NCBI RefSeq assembly: GCF_025128095.1 | Contig: NZ_JAHLYT010000024.1 | Span: forward strand, 1-64,000 | From: Synechococcus sp. CS-1328 | GTDB taxonomy: Bacteria; Cyanobacteriota; Cyanobacteriia; PCC-6307; Cyanobiaceae | Direction of reading: 5' to 3' | Length of the DNA: 64,000 nt | Shown: positions 55,211 to 63,473 of the stretch, piece after piece | How the letters are laid out: each line of letters starts with the position of its first letter | Numbering within the stretch: position 1 is the first letter of the stretch | Notes under the pieces: generated by a model | The model's database searches: none | Seen by the model: the letters and a program-made list of their open reading frames with translations, nothing else | What the model was told of the DNA's origin: nothing | Position numbers and translations under genes: made by a program

Positions 55211-58210
55211 ATGCCCCGCGCCACAGCCTCTGCCAGCCCCGCGGCAACAGCGGCCCCGAACGGCGCCACCAGTGCCAGCGAGGCTGCCCTCACCCTCAAC
55301 GGCGGCAGCCTCGAGGATGTGATCCGGGTGCGGGGCGCCAGGCAGCACAACCTCAAGAACGTCGATCTCACGATCCCGCGCAACCGCCTGGTGGTGTTCA
55401 CCGGCGTGAGCGGCAGCGGCAAGAGTTCGCTGGCCTTCGACACGATTTTCGCGGAGGGGCAGCGCCGCTACGTCGAGAGCCTCTCGGCCTACGCGCGCCA
55501 GTTCCTCGGCCAGGTGGACAAGCCGGATGTGGATGCGATCGAGGGGCTCTCCCCGGCGATCTCGATCGATCAGAAATCCACCAGCCACAACCCCCGCTCC
55601 ACCGTGGGCACGGTGACCGAGATCCAGGACTATCTGCGCCTGTTGTTCGGTCGTGCCGGAGAGCCCCACTGCCCCCAGTGCGACCGCTCGATCCGGCCCC
55701 AGACCATCGACGAGATGGTGGACCAGATCCTCACCCTGCCCGAGGGCACCCGCTACCAGCTGCTGGCGCCGGTGGTGCGGGGCAAGAAGGGCACCCACGT
55801 GAAGCTGCTGGGCGGCCTGGTGGCGGAGGGATTCGCGCGGGTGCGGATCAACGGCGAGGTGCGCGAACTGGCCGACAACATCGAGCTCGACAAGAACCAC
55901 GCCCACCACATCGAGGTGGTGGTCGACCGGCTCGTGGCCCGCGAGGGCATCCAGGAGCGGCTCACCGATTCGCTGCGCACGGCCCTGAAGCGCGGCGACG
56001 GGCTGGCCCTGGTGGAGGTGGTGCCCAAGACCGGCGAGGAGCTGCCGGAGGGGCTGGAGCGGGAGCGGCTCTATTCGGAGAACTTCGCCTGCCCGGTGCA
56101 TGGCGCCGTGATGGAGGAGCTCTCGCCGCGGCTGTTCTCTTTCAACAGCCCCTATGGCGCCTGCCCGGATTGCCATGGCCTCGGCCATCTGCGCCAGTTC
56201 ACCGAGGATCGGGTGGTGCCGGATCCCTCGCTGCCGGTCTACGCGGCGATTGCCCCCTGGAGCGACAAAGACAGCTCCTACTACTTCTCGCTGCTCTATT
56301 CGGTGGGGGAGGCCTTCGGCTTCGAGCTCAAGCTGCCCTGGAGCGAACTCAGCCAGGAGCAGCGCCAGGTGCTGCTGCACGGCAGCAGCGAGCCGATCGC
56401 GATCCAGGCCGACAGCCGCTACCGCAAGAGCCAGACCTACGAGCGTCCCTTCGAGGGGATCCTGCCGATCCTGGAGCGGCAGCTGCGCGACGCCAGCGGC
56501 GAGGCGGTGCGCCAGAAACTGGAGAAGTACCTCGAACTGGTGCCTTGCTCCACCTGTCAGGGGCTGCGGCTGCGGCCCGAGGCCCTGGCGGTGCGGGTGG
56601 GTCCGTACCGGATCCACGAGCTCACCAGCACCAGCGTGGGCGAAAGCCTGGCGCGGATCGAGGCGCTGATGGGGGTGGGGGCCAGTGCCGGGGCGCCACC
56701 CCTGCTCAGCCCCCGCCAGATCCAGATCGGCGATCTGGTGCTGCGGGAGATCCGCATGCGCCTGAAGTTCCTGCTGGATGTGGGGCTCGACTACCTCAGC
56801 CTCGACCGCCCGGCCATGACCCTCTCGGGCGGGGAGGCCCAGCGCATCCGCCTCGCCACCCAGATCGGCGCTGGCCTCACCGGGGTGCTCTACGTGCTGG
56901 ATGAGCCCAGCATCGGCCTGCACCAGCGCGACAACGACCGGCTGCTGGCCACCCTGCTGAAGCTGCGGGATCTGGGCAACACCCTGATCGTGGTGGAACA
57001 CGACGAGGACACGATCCGCGCCGCCGACTATGTGGTGGACATCGGCCCCGGTGCCGGGGTGCACGGCGGCCGGATCGTGTCCGAGGGGGGTCTCGAGCAG
57101 CTGCTGGCGGCGGAGGATTCACTCACCGGCGCTTACCTCAGCGGCCGCCGCTCGATTCCCACCCCCGCGGAGCGCCGCCAGGCCTGCACCCGCCAGCTCA
57201 CCCTGGTGAACTGCCGCCGCAACAACCTGGACGACATCAGCGTCGAGATCCCACTGGGGCGGCTGGTGTGTGTGACCGGCGTGAGCGGCAGCGGTAAAAG
57301 CACCCTGGTCAATGAGCTGCTCCATCCGGCGCTGGAGCACAAGCTCGGCCTGAAGGTGCCCTTCCCCTCGGGGCTGGAGTCGTTGAAGGGGATGAAGTCG
57401 ATCGACAAGGTGATCGTGATCGATCAGAGCCCGATTGGCCGCACGCCCCGTTCCAACCCCGCCACCTACACCGGCGCCTTTGATCCGATCCGCCAGGTGT
57501 TCGCGGCCACGGTGGAGGCCAAGGCCCGCGGTTACCAGGTGGGTCAGTTCAGCTTCAACGTCAAAGGCGGGCGCTGCGAGGCCTGCAGCGGGCAGGGCGT
57601 CAATGTAATTGAGATGAACTTCCTGCCGGATGTGTATGTGCAGTGCGATGTCTGCAAGGGGGCGCGTTACAACCGCGAAACCCTGCAGGTGACCTACAAG
57701 GGCTTCACCATCGCCGACGTGCTGCAGATGACGGTGGAACAGGCTGCCGATGTGTTCTCCGCCATTCCCCAGGCGGCCGATCGATTGCGCACCCTGGTGG
57801 ATGTGGGGCTGGGCTACATCAAGCTTGGCCAGCCGGCGCCTACCCTCTCCGGTGGGGAAGCGCAGCGGGTGAAGCTCGCTACCGAGTTATCCAAACGTGC
57901 CACGGGCAAGACGCTGTATCTGATCGATGAACCCACCACCGGCCTGAGCTTCTACGACGTGCACAAGCTGATGGACGTGATGCAGCGGCTGGTGGACAAG
58001 GGCAATTCGATCCTGGTGATTGAGCACAATCTCGATGTGATCCGCTGTGCTGACTGGATCATCGATCTGGGTCCAGAAGGGGGCGACAAGGGCGGTGAGA
58101 TTGTGGTGTGCGGCACCCCGGAAGAGGTGGCCGAACATCCCACCAGTCATACGGGCCGGTATCTCAAGCAGGTGCTGGAGCAGCATCCGCCTATACCTGT
58201 GTCGGCCTGA
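55211..58210 (+). CDS. uvrA: Excinuclease ABC subunit UvrA
   Basis: 999 aa from ATG 55211. Damage-recognition ATPase of nucleotide excision repair. A variable Ala/Ser-rich head (1-32) precedes VIRVRGARQHNLKNVDLTIP, Walker A GVSGSGKSS (65-73), the CPQCDRSIRPQT zinc site, VEHDEDTI-type loop and LSGGEAQRIRLATQIGAG. The second half has LVCVTGVSGSGKSTLVNEL, the zinc module CEACSGQGVNVIEMNFLPDV then QCDVCKGARYN, LSGGEAQRVKLATELSKRAT and LIDEPTTGLSFYDVHKL. Its last 186 coding bases recur at 59432-59617 with 14 differences. Intact. Confidence 0.96.
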   Translation: MPRATASASPAATAAPNGATSASEAALTLNGGSLEDVIRVRGARQHNLKNVDLTIPRNRLVVFTGVSGSGKSSLAFDTIFAEGQRRYVESLSAYARQFLGQVDKPDVDAIEGLSPAISIDQKSTSHNPRSTVGTVTEIQDYLRLLFGRAGEPHCPQCDRSIRPQTIDEMVDQILTLPEGTRYQLLAPVVRGKKGTHVKLLGGLVAEGFARVRINGEVRELADNIELDKNHAHHIEVVVDRLVAREGIQERLTDSLRTALKRGDGLALVEVVPKTGEELPEGLERERLYSENFACPVHGAVMEELSPRLFSFNSPYGACPDCHGLGHLRQFTEDRVVPDPSLPVYAAIAPWSDKDSSYYFSLLYSVGEAFGFELKLPWSELSQEQRQVLLHGSSEPIAIQADSRYRKSQTYERPFEGILPILERQLRDASGEAVRQKLEKYLELVPCSTCQGLRLRPEALAVRVGPYRIHELTSTSVGESLARIEALMGVGASAGAPPLLSPRQIQIGDLVLREIRMRLKFLLDVGLDYLSLDRPAMTLSGGEAQRIRLATQIGAGLTGVLYVLDEPSIGLHQRDNDRLLATLLKLRDLGNTLIVVEHDEDTIRAADYVVDIGPGAGVHGGRIVSEGGLEQLLAAEDSLTGAYLSGRRSIPTPAERRQACTRQLTLVNCRRNNLDDISVEIPLGRLVCVTGVSGSGKSTLVNELLHPALEHKLGLKVPFPSGLESLKGMKSIDKVIVIDQSPIGRTPRSNPATYTGAFDPIRQVFAATVEAKARGYQVGQFSFNVKGGRCEACSGQGVNVIEMNFLPDVYVQCDVCKGARYNRETLQVTYKGFTIADVLQMTVEQAADVFSAIPQAADRLRTLVDVGLGYIKLGQPAPTLSGGEAQRVKLATELSKRATGKTLYLIDEPTTGLSFYDVHKLMDVMQRLVDKGNSILVIEHNLDVIRCADWIIDLGPEGGDKGGEIVVCGTPEEVAEHPTSHTGRYLKQVLEQHPPIPVSA

Positions 58211-58372
58211 GGCTTGAGATCTTCGAAGGGATCTGGAAGACTCGGAGGGTGGTTGGTTGGGGACGTGTGGCCGGTGGCTTTGGTGGTCACTTGAAGGAGG
58301 GCCAGACGAGGAGTGTGGGGGATGACACGCCAGTGATACCGCGCCACACTTGCAGTAGTTCTATTCCTTGGC

Positions 58373-58837
58373 ATGCACCGCAGTCCTGCGCAGGACTTCT
58401 TCTCCTTTCTTCTGGGTGGAGGTTTATTTGCTGGTGGCATCTTCCTATTGCTCAACCAAGTGATGGTCGCCACGCCCGGCGGGATTGGTGCCATGGGTCG
58501 CGGGGGCGGTGCCTACCGCCATGGAATGAGATATGGCTATGGGGCTGGGTTGGGACTTCCTCCGATTGGTGGCCTCACTGGCGGCATGGGACTTCTCATG
58601 ATTCCTTTTGGCTTGGGAGTGGCACTTCTATTTGTTAATGCTTATCGCAAGCTTGCCTGGCTCTTGGTCTGGGGGTCTGGGGCTGCATTGATTGTCGGGA
58701 TTCTTCACAGCCTGGACATGAACTTTATGCCAACGACGCTCTGGGCTCTTGTGACCATGATCGTCATGATTGCCGCAGGCGCAGGCCTCATGTTTAAGTC
58801 GCTTTACGGAGATGGCGATCGTGACAAAGAAGACTGA
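58373..58837 (+). CDS. Polytopic membrane protein of unknown function, first gene of the uvrA-end insertion
   Basis: 154 aa from ATG 58373. Membrane segments: FFSFLLGGGLFAGGIFLLLN QVMVA, GGMGLLMIPFGLGVALLFV, LAWLLVWGSGAALIVGIL and LWALVTMIVMIAAGAGLMF. A Gly/Arg/Tyr-rich loop (MGRGGGAYRHGMRYGYGAGL G) joins the first two, and the tail is acidic (YGDGDRDKED). Composition is more A+T-rich than uvrA, recN and neighbours. The next gene overlaps it by 26 bases, so the two proteins are likely made together. No family recognised. Possibly cargo of a mobile module. Confidence 0.68.
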   Translation: MHRSPAQDFFSFLLGGGLFAGGIFLLLNQVMVATPGGIGAMGRGGGAYRHGMRYGYGAGLGLPPIGGLTGGMGLLMIPFGLGVALLFVNAYRKLAWLLVWGSGAALIVGILHSLDMNFMPTTLWALVTMIVMIAAGAGLMFKSLYGDGDRDKED

Positions 58838-59378
58838 CGATCAGTTTCGGAGTAAGCGTCTGCAAGACCTCATGGCCGAGGTTGATGGGCCTGTTCTTGC
58901 CAAGAGCAAACCAAAAGTTCATGTTGCTGATCAACAGGTGGCAAAGATCCTTTCTATATTCATTCGTTGGGCTGTATTCGGATTTCTCTGTCTTGGTTTG
59001 GGGTTCTGGGCTGGGGCTCAGAATGCGCAGCTCCGTTGGGCATTGCGGCAGCCATCAGATAAACAGCTGCTGACCTCCCAGGGCTGGCGACAGGATGGAA
59101 CCGGTGTTTTTTATCGTTGGTGTCTTGAGCAGTGTCATGCTCCCCAGATGTATGGTGGTGGAGTGCTCAAGGTTTTCGAAGTTAAATGTGTCGATCGTCC
59201 ATGTGGTGACATCCTGATGCGATTCAATGTGCTCAACTCAAAGAGAGAGATGATTGATCAGATTGTTCTGAATGAGAAAGGGTTGCATGGGGAAACCAGG
59301 CGTTTCATGATTGAAGCTCAAAATCCAGATGCCGCCTCGCTTGAGCTTGCTGAGTTCTCTGCTCGCGCAAAAGTTTAG
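58812..59378 (+). CDS. Single-pass membrane protein with cysteine-containing extracytoplasmic domain, second gene of the insertion
   Basis: 188 aa from ATG 58812 (58770 is an upstream in-frame ATG inside the previous gene). A cytoplasmic charged leader (1-47, with KRLQDLMAEVDGPVLAKS) precedes one membrane segment (ILSIFIRWAVFGFLCLGLGF WAG). The extracytoplasmic part has four cysteines (WCLEQC, VKCVDRPCG) and a beta-like segment LMRFNVLNSKREMIDQIVLN EKG, resembling FxLYD/immunoglobulin-type folds of unknown ligands. Composition about 42% G+C at 58921-58980. Overlap with the upstream membrane gene suggests a complex. No family recognised. Confidence 0.65.
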   Translation: MAIVTKKTDDQFRSKRLQDLMAEVDGPVLAKSKPKVHVADQQVAKILSIFIRWAVFGFLCLGLGFWAGAQNAQLRWALRQPSDKQLLTSQGWRQDGTGVFYRWCLEQCHAPQMYGGGVLKVFEVKCVDRPCGDILMRFNVLNSKREMIDQIVLNEKGLHGETRRFMIEAQNPDAASLELAEFSARAKV

Positions 59379-59431
59379 ATCCGCTGTATCAAGTGGGCAC
59401 CTTGTGAAGTGGGTATCTTGATCTCGTCGAA

Positions 59432-59641
59432 GGCAATTTGATCCTGCTGATCGAGCACAACCTTGATGTGATCCGCTGTGCCGACTGGATCATCGATCTG
59501 GGTCCTGAAGGGGGCGACAAGGGCGGTGAGATCGTGGTGTGTGGTACCCCGGAAGAGGTGGCGGAGCATCCCACCAGTCAAACGGGCCGGTATCTCAAAC
59601 AGGTGCTGGAGCAGCATCTTCCCCAATTGCTGGCGATCTGA
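59432..59641 (+). pseudogene. Orphan copy of the uvrA 3' end
   Basis: Bases 59432-59617 align without gaps to uvrA 58001-58186, at 172 of 186 positions (92.5%). Most differences are in third codon positions, giving 3 amino-acid changes in 62 codons. The reading frame continues to a stop at 59641 with a different tail (LPQLLAI instead of PPIPVSA). There is no start or Walker motif, so it cannot be a gene product. It marks the right edge of the insertion that begins after uvrA. Confidence 0.9.
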
Positions 59642-59707
59642 ACGACGCCACGCTCGGGCTTGGCGATCCTGCACTGATCGCCCAATGGATGGCCGAATGG
59701 GTTGAAC

Positions 59708-60025
59708 TTATGGCCCATTCGACTGCATGGTGTCGTAGGCCTCCTGGCAGAGGGTGGGGGAGGCATAGATCAGCACCTGGCTGTGGGCCGATCGGTTGCA
59801 GACCTGATACGAGGACGTCAGCCCAAAGGCATGGCCGGAGGCCTGGAACGTACAGGATTGGAACCGGTCCCGATCGGCGGCGGTGATCTTCCGGCAGGCT
59901 GTGGTGGTCGGTTGCAGCCAGTCGAAGCCGTAGCCGCCCACGATCGGAACCTCCCCGGCCAGGGCAGTGGTGGCGCAGAGGGTCAGCAGAGCCAGCAGGC
60001 AGGCGATCGCCGTTCGGAGCGTCAT
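59708..60025 (-). CDS. Small exported protein with cysteine pairs
   Basis: 105 aa from ATG 60025. Clear signal peptide (TAIACLLALLTLCATTALAG, cleavage near residue 24). The mature protein has four cysteines (TTACRKIT, FQSCTFQA, YQVCNRSA, PTLCQEAY), enough for two disulfides. It begins EVPIVGGYGFDWLQPTTTAC. No known domain recognised. It converges with the uvrA remnant and is divergent from the PLD-like gene. Secreted or lumenal location likely. Confidence 0.72.
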   Translation of the reverse strand: MTLRTAIACLLALLTLCATTALAGEVPIVGGYGFDWLQPTTTACRKITAADRDRFQSCTFQASGHAFGLTSSYQVCNRSAHSQVLIYASPTLCQEAYDTMQSNGP

Positions 60026-60338
60026 GGTCAGTCAGCGGTATAGGGGGTGATGCTTGCCATCGTGGCTGGAGATGCATTCGGAGGCGATCATCGACAGGCC
60101 TGTGCTTCCAAGGGGTTTCCAGATCACCCTGCCCCGACACAATGATCTCCTCTGGCCGTTCGTCACGGTCTGGAAGCTCGGCTCGGTTTCTGATCTTCTG
60201 GATGGCTTTGGCTGATGAGTCACCAGAGCCTCCACGGTGTGGATTGCGACAGCACTTCGGTGTAATCCCTTCGCAGTAGATCCATCTAGGCTGGTCCAGT
60301 TGCCCCGGTGGATACCGGAGATTCTGCCGCCGCTGCCC
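60026..60338. other. Intergenic region between the exported protein and the PLD-like gene
   Basis: About 310 bases separating two divergent genes; likely holds both promoters. No repeat, RNA gene or further coding sequence recognised. An open frame on the minus strand reading into the PLD gene is treated as antisense. Confidence 0.5.
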
Positions 60339-61529
60339 ATGCTCGAATCCGCCTCGGCTGCTTCCTTCCTGGAGCCGGATCCTCGGCTGAACGGGCCGGA
60401 CTGGGCTCGGTCCTCGCATGTCCCCGCCGCGGCCTTCCCAACCGAGGGCACCGCGGTGCCGCTGATCGGTTCCGGGATCGGCATTGCCCGGTCCGAGCTT
60501 GCCCGACCCGGGCTCGAGCCGCCCGAGGCTGCCGATTCTTCGCGTGATCCGATCACCGGTGCCCCCTTCGATCAGCTGCAGGTGTTGCCGCAGGATGGTC
60601 GCCGCATCTATCGCAAGGCTTTTGCCCTGGCCGAGCGGCAGATTCGCATCGAAATCTGTGTGCTGGAAGACCCCAAGATTCTCGCCGGCCTGCGGGACGC
60701 GCTCGATCGCGGTGTGCGCGTGCGGGCGATCGTCGATCGCGGCAAGTACGGGGACCTGACGGCGGAACAGCAGAACCTGGCGGCGGATTTCACAGCGGCC
60801 GGTGGGGAACTGCAGCTCAGCAATCCGATCTTTCCGCGCTCCTTTCCGAAGACGATCCTGATCGATTCGAAGCTGCTGGTGTATGGCTCCGCCTGTCTCG
60901 ATTCCACCACCTTTGCCCAGTACCGCGATTTCGCCCTCGCCAGCACCGATCCCACCGTGCTGGACACCATCAAGACCCTGTTCGCGAACGACTGGGCGTA
61001 CTCGGCGCCGGTGGGTCAGGAGCCCTCTCCCTTCAATCCCACCCCGCCGGTGCAACCTCCGGAGCTGCTGATCGCGCCGCGCAATGCCGCCGCCGGCATG
61101 GCAGATCTGTACCAGCAGGCGGAGCGGAGACTGGATGTGTACACCGAGGAGCTGGGCAATGCCGCCCTCGAGAGCGAACTGGTGGCGGCGGTGAATCGGG
61201 GGGTGCGGGTGCGTCTGATCACGCCGGTGCAGGTGAACGGCGCCAGCCCGGAGCAGAACAACCAGCACAGTGCCTCGATCGCGGCCCTGGTGGCCGCTGG
61301 GGTGGTGGTGCACACCAGTGGGCCCGTGGAAATGTTCAGTCAGCCCTACATGCATGCCAGAGCCGCCCTGGTGGATGGCCGCCTCGCCTACGTGGGTTCG
61401 ATCAGCCTCTCCCCCGACTCGGTGACCGTGAATCGGGAGATGGGCCTGATCGAGGAGGATCCCACCATCGTGGCCCAGCTCGGTCGTCAGTTCGTCAAGG
61501 ATTTCCGGCGCCTCACCCCGACGGTCTGA
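60339..61529 (+). CDS. Phospholipase D-like protein with degenerate HKD motifs
   Basis: 396 aa from ATG 60339. Two PLD-fold halves are visible. Each half starts with a similar segment (YRKAFALAERQIRIEICVLE; YQQAERRLDVYTEELGN) followed by VRVRAIVDRG and VRVRLITPVQ. The HKD region of the first half reads FPKTILIDSKLLVYGSACLD, with the His replaced. The second reads YMHARAALVDGRLAYVGSIS LSPDSVTVNREMGL, with H-x-R in place of H-x-K. A Pro-rich link joins the halves. Loss of catalytic residues suggests binding, or an altered chemistry; classical phospholipase activity is unlikely. Confidence 0.8.
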   Translation: MLESASAASFLEPDPRLNGPDWARSSHVPAAAFPTEGTAVPLIGSGIGIARSELARPGLEPPEAADSSRDPITGAPFDQLQVLPQDGRRIYRKAFALAERQIRIEICVLEDPKILAGLRDALDRGVRVRAIVDRGKYGDLTAEQQNLAADFTAAGGELQLSNPIFPRSFPKTILIDSKLLVYGSACLDSTTFAQYRDFALASTDPTVLDTIKTLFANDWAYSAPVGQEPSPFNPTPPVQPPELLIAPRNAAAGMADLYQQAERRLDVYTEELGNAALESELVAAVNRGVRVRLITPVQVNGASPEQNNQHSASIAALVAAGVVVHTSGPVEMFSQPYMHARAALVDGRLAYVGSISLSPDSVTVNREMGLIEEDPTIVAQLGRQFVKDFRRLTPTV

Positions 61530-61634
61530 TCCAGGCAGCCTGATCCAGGCAGCCTGCTGCGCCGGCTTCTGTTATCGGGGTCGGATGGAGCACAATTCCC
61601 TGCAGGCCTTACCCACCAGACCACCACCCCTCCA

Positions 61635-63173
61635 ATGCGCGTTTCCCGTTTCCGGCTTCGTCGCATCGGCTGGCTGGCGGCCGGTCTGGCACTGGCCAGC
61701 GCCGCGGCTCCCGCCCGGGCCCTGGAAACGGTGCTGCTGAAGTTGCCCTTGGTGGAGACCAGCTTCCGCGTCAAGCTCAGCGAGCTGGAGCAACCGGCCC
61801 GGCTTCTGAGCGGCAGCAGTGATCTGGCCGAACTCGACCGCGCCACCAATGGTGCGGTGGGCCGGGAGTTGCTGGAGGTGTTCAATCGCCCCCTGCCCCT
61901 GCAGGTGGAGGCTGTGGTGGATCAGGCCAGCGGCACGCCCCTGCTCAATCAGGCGCTGCTGGCGGTGTCCGCCCTCGGCCAGGTGGAGGGGCTGCCTGCC
62001 GGTTCCGACATCGGCGGCGCTGAGCTGGCGGAGGCGGTGCGGCAGGCGGCTTCCGGCGGGCAGCTCACCCTGCTTTCCCTGCTGCGGGCCCTGCCGGGCG
62101 ACACCGTGACCGTGGATCTGGGCAAGGCTCTGGCGACCGCCCGTCGCTTGCAGAATCAGCAGGCCCCCGCCCTGGAGCTGGTGCGTGACCTCCCGGCCGC
62201 GACCGTGGATCCTGCGCTTTCCGCGCCTGGTGCCTTCACCCCCGTGCGCAGCACCTTCACCCTGCCGGTGTCCTATCGCCCGCAACCCCTGCAGGTGGTG
62301 CTGATCAAACCCTCCCAGGGGGGCAATGGCCAGCTGGTGGTGATCTCCCATGGCCTCTGGGATGCCCCCGAGAGCTTCGAGGGCTGGGCGCGCCACCTGG
62401 CCAGCCACGGCTACACCGTGGTGCTGCCCCTCCACCCGGGCAGCGACCGGGACCAGCAGCGGGCCATGCTCTCGGGAGAGGCGAAGCCCCCCAGCCCGGA
62501 GGAGCTGCGGCTGCGGCCCCTGGATGTGAAGGCCATTCTGGATGGCTTCACCGGTGCCGACACCCAGAAGGTGGTGGTGATCGGCCATTCCTGGGGTGCC
62601 ACTACCGCCCTGCAGCTGGCCGGGCTGCGGCCCAGCAGCAGTCGGTTGGAGCAGCGCTGCAACGACGGCAGTGATCCGCGCCGCAACCGCAACGATCCCG
62701 ACCGCAACATGAGCTGGGTGCTGCAGTGCAGCTTCCTCAGCAGCGCCGATCGCTCCAGCGCGGCCGATCCACGGGTGATCGCTGTGGCGGCGGTGAGTCC
62801 GCCCCTCTACCTGCTGTTTGATCAGGGGAGCACCGCCGGCATGACGGCACGGGCCCTGCTGGTCACGGGCAGCCGTGACTGGGTGGTCCCTGCCGGGCCC
62901 GAGGCGATCGCGCCCTTCAGCCGCTCCCGGCCGGCCGGTCATCAGCTGGTGGTGGCTGGTGGCGGTGACCATTTCAACCTGCGTGCACCAGCGACTGGCA
63001 ATGGCGGCCCGCTGCGCGGCCTCTTGCTGGGCTGGGTGAATGGGGCCTATGCCGCCGGTCCGACTGTGCGGCCGGCTCCCGGGGCTCCGCCACTGCTTCC
63101 AGCCGGCGGCTGGGGCGATGCGGACAAGCCACTGGTGGACGCCACCAGCAGGGTGCTTTCGCCCCAGCCCTGA
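61635..63173 (+). CDS. Exported DUF1400 plus alpha/beta hydrolase protein
   Basis: 512 aa from ATG 61635. Signal peptide (AAGLALASAAAPARA), then a DUF1400 domain (about 27-165, LETVLLKLPLVETSFRVKLS ELEQPARLL ... GDTVTVDLGKAL) and a hydrolase domain from about 210 (LVVISHGLWDAPESFEGWAR HLASHGYTVVLPLHPGSD). The nucleophile motif is GHSWGATTALQLAG and the base histidine lies in VAGGGDHFNL. This is the complete architecture of which the two stand-alone DUF1400 proteins in this window carry only the first half. Substrate unknown; the lipase/dienelactone-hydrolase-like fold suggests an ester. Confidence 0.85.
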   Translation: MRVSRFRLRRIGWLAAGLALASAAAPARALETVLLKLPLVETSFRVKLSELEQPARLLSGSSDLAELDRATNGAVGRELLEVFNRPLPLQVEAVVDQASGTPLLNQALLAVSALGQVEGLPAGSDIGGAELAEAVRQAASGGQLTLLSLLRALPGDTVTVDLGKALATARRLQNQQAPALELVRDLPAATVDPALSAPGAFTPVRSTFTLPVSYRPQPLQVVLIKPSQGGNGQLVVISHGLWDAPESFEGWARHLASHGYTVVLPLHPGSDRDQQRAMLSGEAKPPSPEELRLRPLDVKAILDGFTGADTQKVVVIGHSWGATTALQLAGLRPSSSRLEQRCNDGSDPRRNRNDPDRNMSWVLQCSFLSSADRSSAADPRVIAVAAVSPPLYLLFDQGSTAGMTARALLVTGSRDWVVPAGPEAIAPFSRSRPAGHQLVVAGGGDHFNLRAPATGNGGPLRGLLLGWVNGAYAAGPTVRPAPGAPPLLPAGGWGDADKPLVDATSRVLSPQP

Positions 63174-63473
63174 CCGTCGACTGCCTTCGGATGGTTGCCT
63201 GGCGGCGTGGCGGACTGCCGTCTTTGTCTCTGAATGCTGACAGGGCTGAGCTGGAGCCCTTGCTTGGCCGGGCGACCTGATCCCGCTGTGGCGCGGGATC
63301 TTCGCTCGGGCAGAGCCGTGCTCCGCCCGTACTTGGCAGGTTTTCCTGCGGCGCGATTCGGCAACGTTGGCTAGGGATTCCCTATGCACTGATCCGCTCC
63401 AGCCGCGCTTTCACCGCTGACGCCGTGGTCGACGACCACCGCTCACCCGTTCGTCCACCTCTTCGGGGCCGCC
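63174..63473. other. Intergenic region with two hairpins upstream of the sucrose-phosphate-synthase gene
   Basis: A six-base-pair hairpin (63242-63247 with 63255-63260) is followed by a perfect eight-base-pair one (63279-63286 with 63293-63300, six-base loop). Neither is followed by a T run. They may be part of a 5' leader or of the end of the upstream transcript. No gene seen. Confidence 0.45.

Noticed and set aside
60032-60556. 174-codon minus-strand frame across the PLD-like gene start.
   Set aside because: Ser/Arg-rich antisense; the plus-strand protein has clear PLD-fold motifs.
63279-63300. Perfect hairpin considered as a terminator for the hydrolase gene.
   Set aside because: No T run follows on either strand, so it is reported only as a hairpin in the intergenic region.
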